In this document: positions 5,787 through 6,174 of the stretch, one piece after another
Layout of the letters: the number at the start of each line of letters is the position of its first letter
Numbering within the stretch: position 1 is the first letter of the stretch
From: an uncultured Kroppenstedtia sp.
GTDB taxonomy: Bacteria > Bacillota > Bacilli > Thermoactinomycetales > DSM-45169
Length of the DNA stretch: 6,174 bases
Direction of reading: 5' to 3'
Assembly: GCA_959600065.1 (NCBI GenBank)
Contig: CAUGKZ010000110.1
Coordinates: 1 to 6,174, forward strand
Made by a program: the position numbers and the translations under genes
Notes under the pieces: model-generated
Seen by the model: only the letters and a program-made list of their open reading frames with translations
Database searches by the model: none
What the model was told of the DNA's origin: nothing

Positions 5787-6174
5787 ATGAATTGTCCCCA
5801 ACGCAATATCCTGAAAAACGGCGGCTTTCAAAGCGGGTTGTCATCCTGGCAGGGAAAAGGAGTCCAGTTGGCTCCCAATCCGATACGCCGTGGGGATGTG
5901 TCTGTTCGATTAGAGAATGAGGGATTGCTGTACCAATACGTCCCAGGTCCTTTTCGCAGTAATTGCAGCTATTATCTCTATTTTCGCATCTATAATAACC
6001 GGCGTTCTTTGAAGCCGCCTCTCGTATTGGTCAGTGTGGCCTATATGGACCGCAATAAAAAGCTGTTGCGGACCACGCCAGTGTTGGTGGAACCCCCCTA
6101 CACCCAGGAAGCTCATTTCAGTTCCTATTTTTCCATTGTTCCCCCCCCGCCGGTAGCCACCCAATATACTGCAG
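5787..6174 (+). CDS. N-terminal part of an NGGF-type beta-sandwich protein, possibly surface-associated
   Basis: 129 codons are visible with no stop; the gene runs off the right edge. The start is set by a good ribosome binding site. The protein begins MNCPQRNILKNGGFQSGL followed by SSWQGKGVQL. The pattern N-(I/L)-L-x-N-G-x-F-(E/Q)-x-G-L-x-x-W is typical of the first strands of carbohydrate-binding-module-like jelly rolls. In Bacillales it also opens short N-terminal domains placed before collagen-like or other repeat regions (the NTTRR-F1 type, from memory). Alternating hydrophobic and aromatic strands follow (LLYQYVPG, SYYLYFRIYNN, LVLVSVAYMDRN), then FSSYFSIVPPPPVATQY. No Sec signal peptide is present, as in exosporium or spore-surface proteins that are released by mother-cell lysis. 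A C8 run lies at 6141-6148 inside the frame. The function is inferred; the domain following the window edge would be decisive. The reading frame itself is confident. Confidence 0.75.
   Translation, partial: MNCPQRNILKNGGFQSGLSSWQGKGVQLAPNPIRRGDVSVRLENEGLLYQYVPGPFRSNCSYYLYFRIYNNRRSLKPPLVLVSVAYMDRNKKLLRTTPVLVEPPYTQEAHFSSYFSIVPPPPVATQYTA

Overview
The window reads as chromosomal DNA from a Gram-positive, spore-former-like Bacillota bacterium. The basis is strong AGGAGG-type ribosome binding sites, a TTG start, hairpin-plus-U terminators, a B12-dependent (class II) ribonucleotide reductase with the C-terminal form common in Bacillales, a Bacillus-type HutH, and a terminal gene resembling N-terminal domains of Bacillales surface proteins. 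A Thermoactinomycetaceae-like member of the Bacillales is my best guess. It is inferred from gene content and protein style only, not from any search.

Layout. 1-2111 (+) is the C-terminal 702 residues of nrdJ; the start lies outside the window. A strong terminator at 2125-2157 separates it from a convergent SGNH/GDSL hydrolase gene, 2160-2815 (-), which is split by a one-base frameshift near 2436-2438. 2816-2970 is a divergent promoter region with a good sigma-A-type promoter for 2971-3702 (+), a metallophosphoesterase of the COG1768 type. A 15-bp perfect hairpin at 3710-3744 lies between that gene and the convergent hutH, 3745-5286 (-), a complete histidine ammonia-lyase. Immediately upstream of the hutH ribosome binding site is a 17-bp perfect hairpin followed by T6 on the hutH-sense strand. 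This is an intrinsic terminator inside the leader, so hutH is probably controlled by attenuation or antitermination. The stretch 5365-5786 has no confident gene but contains short repeated words and one weak Cys-rich small ORF. 5787 to the end (+) is the start of a protein with an NGGFQ-type beta-sandwich N-terminus, cut by the window edge.

The genes do not form an operon: each is flanked by a terminator or by a divergent or convergent neighbour. They represent unrelated functions: deoxyribonucleotide synthesis, ester or lipid hydrolysis, phosphoester hydrolysis, histidine catabolism and a possible surface protein. I see no mobile element, tRNA, rRNA or CRISPR array, and no clear sign of a new multi-gene system. 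The most interesting signals are the hutH leader terminator, the isolation of hutH from other hut genes, the frameshifted hydrolase, and the unusual 420-bp intergenic stretch beside the terminal gene.
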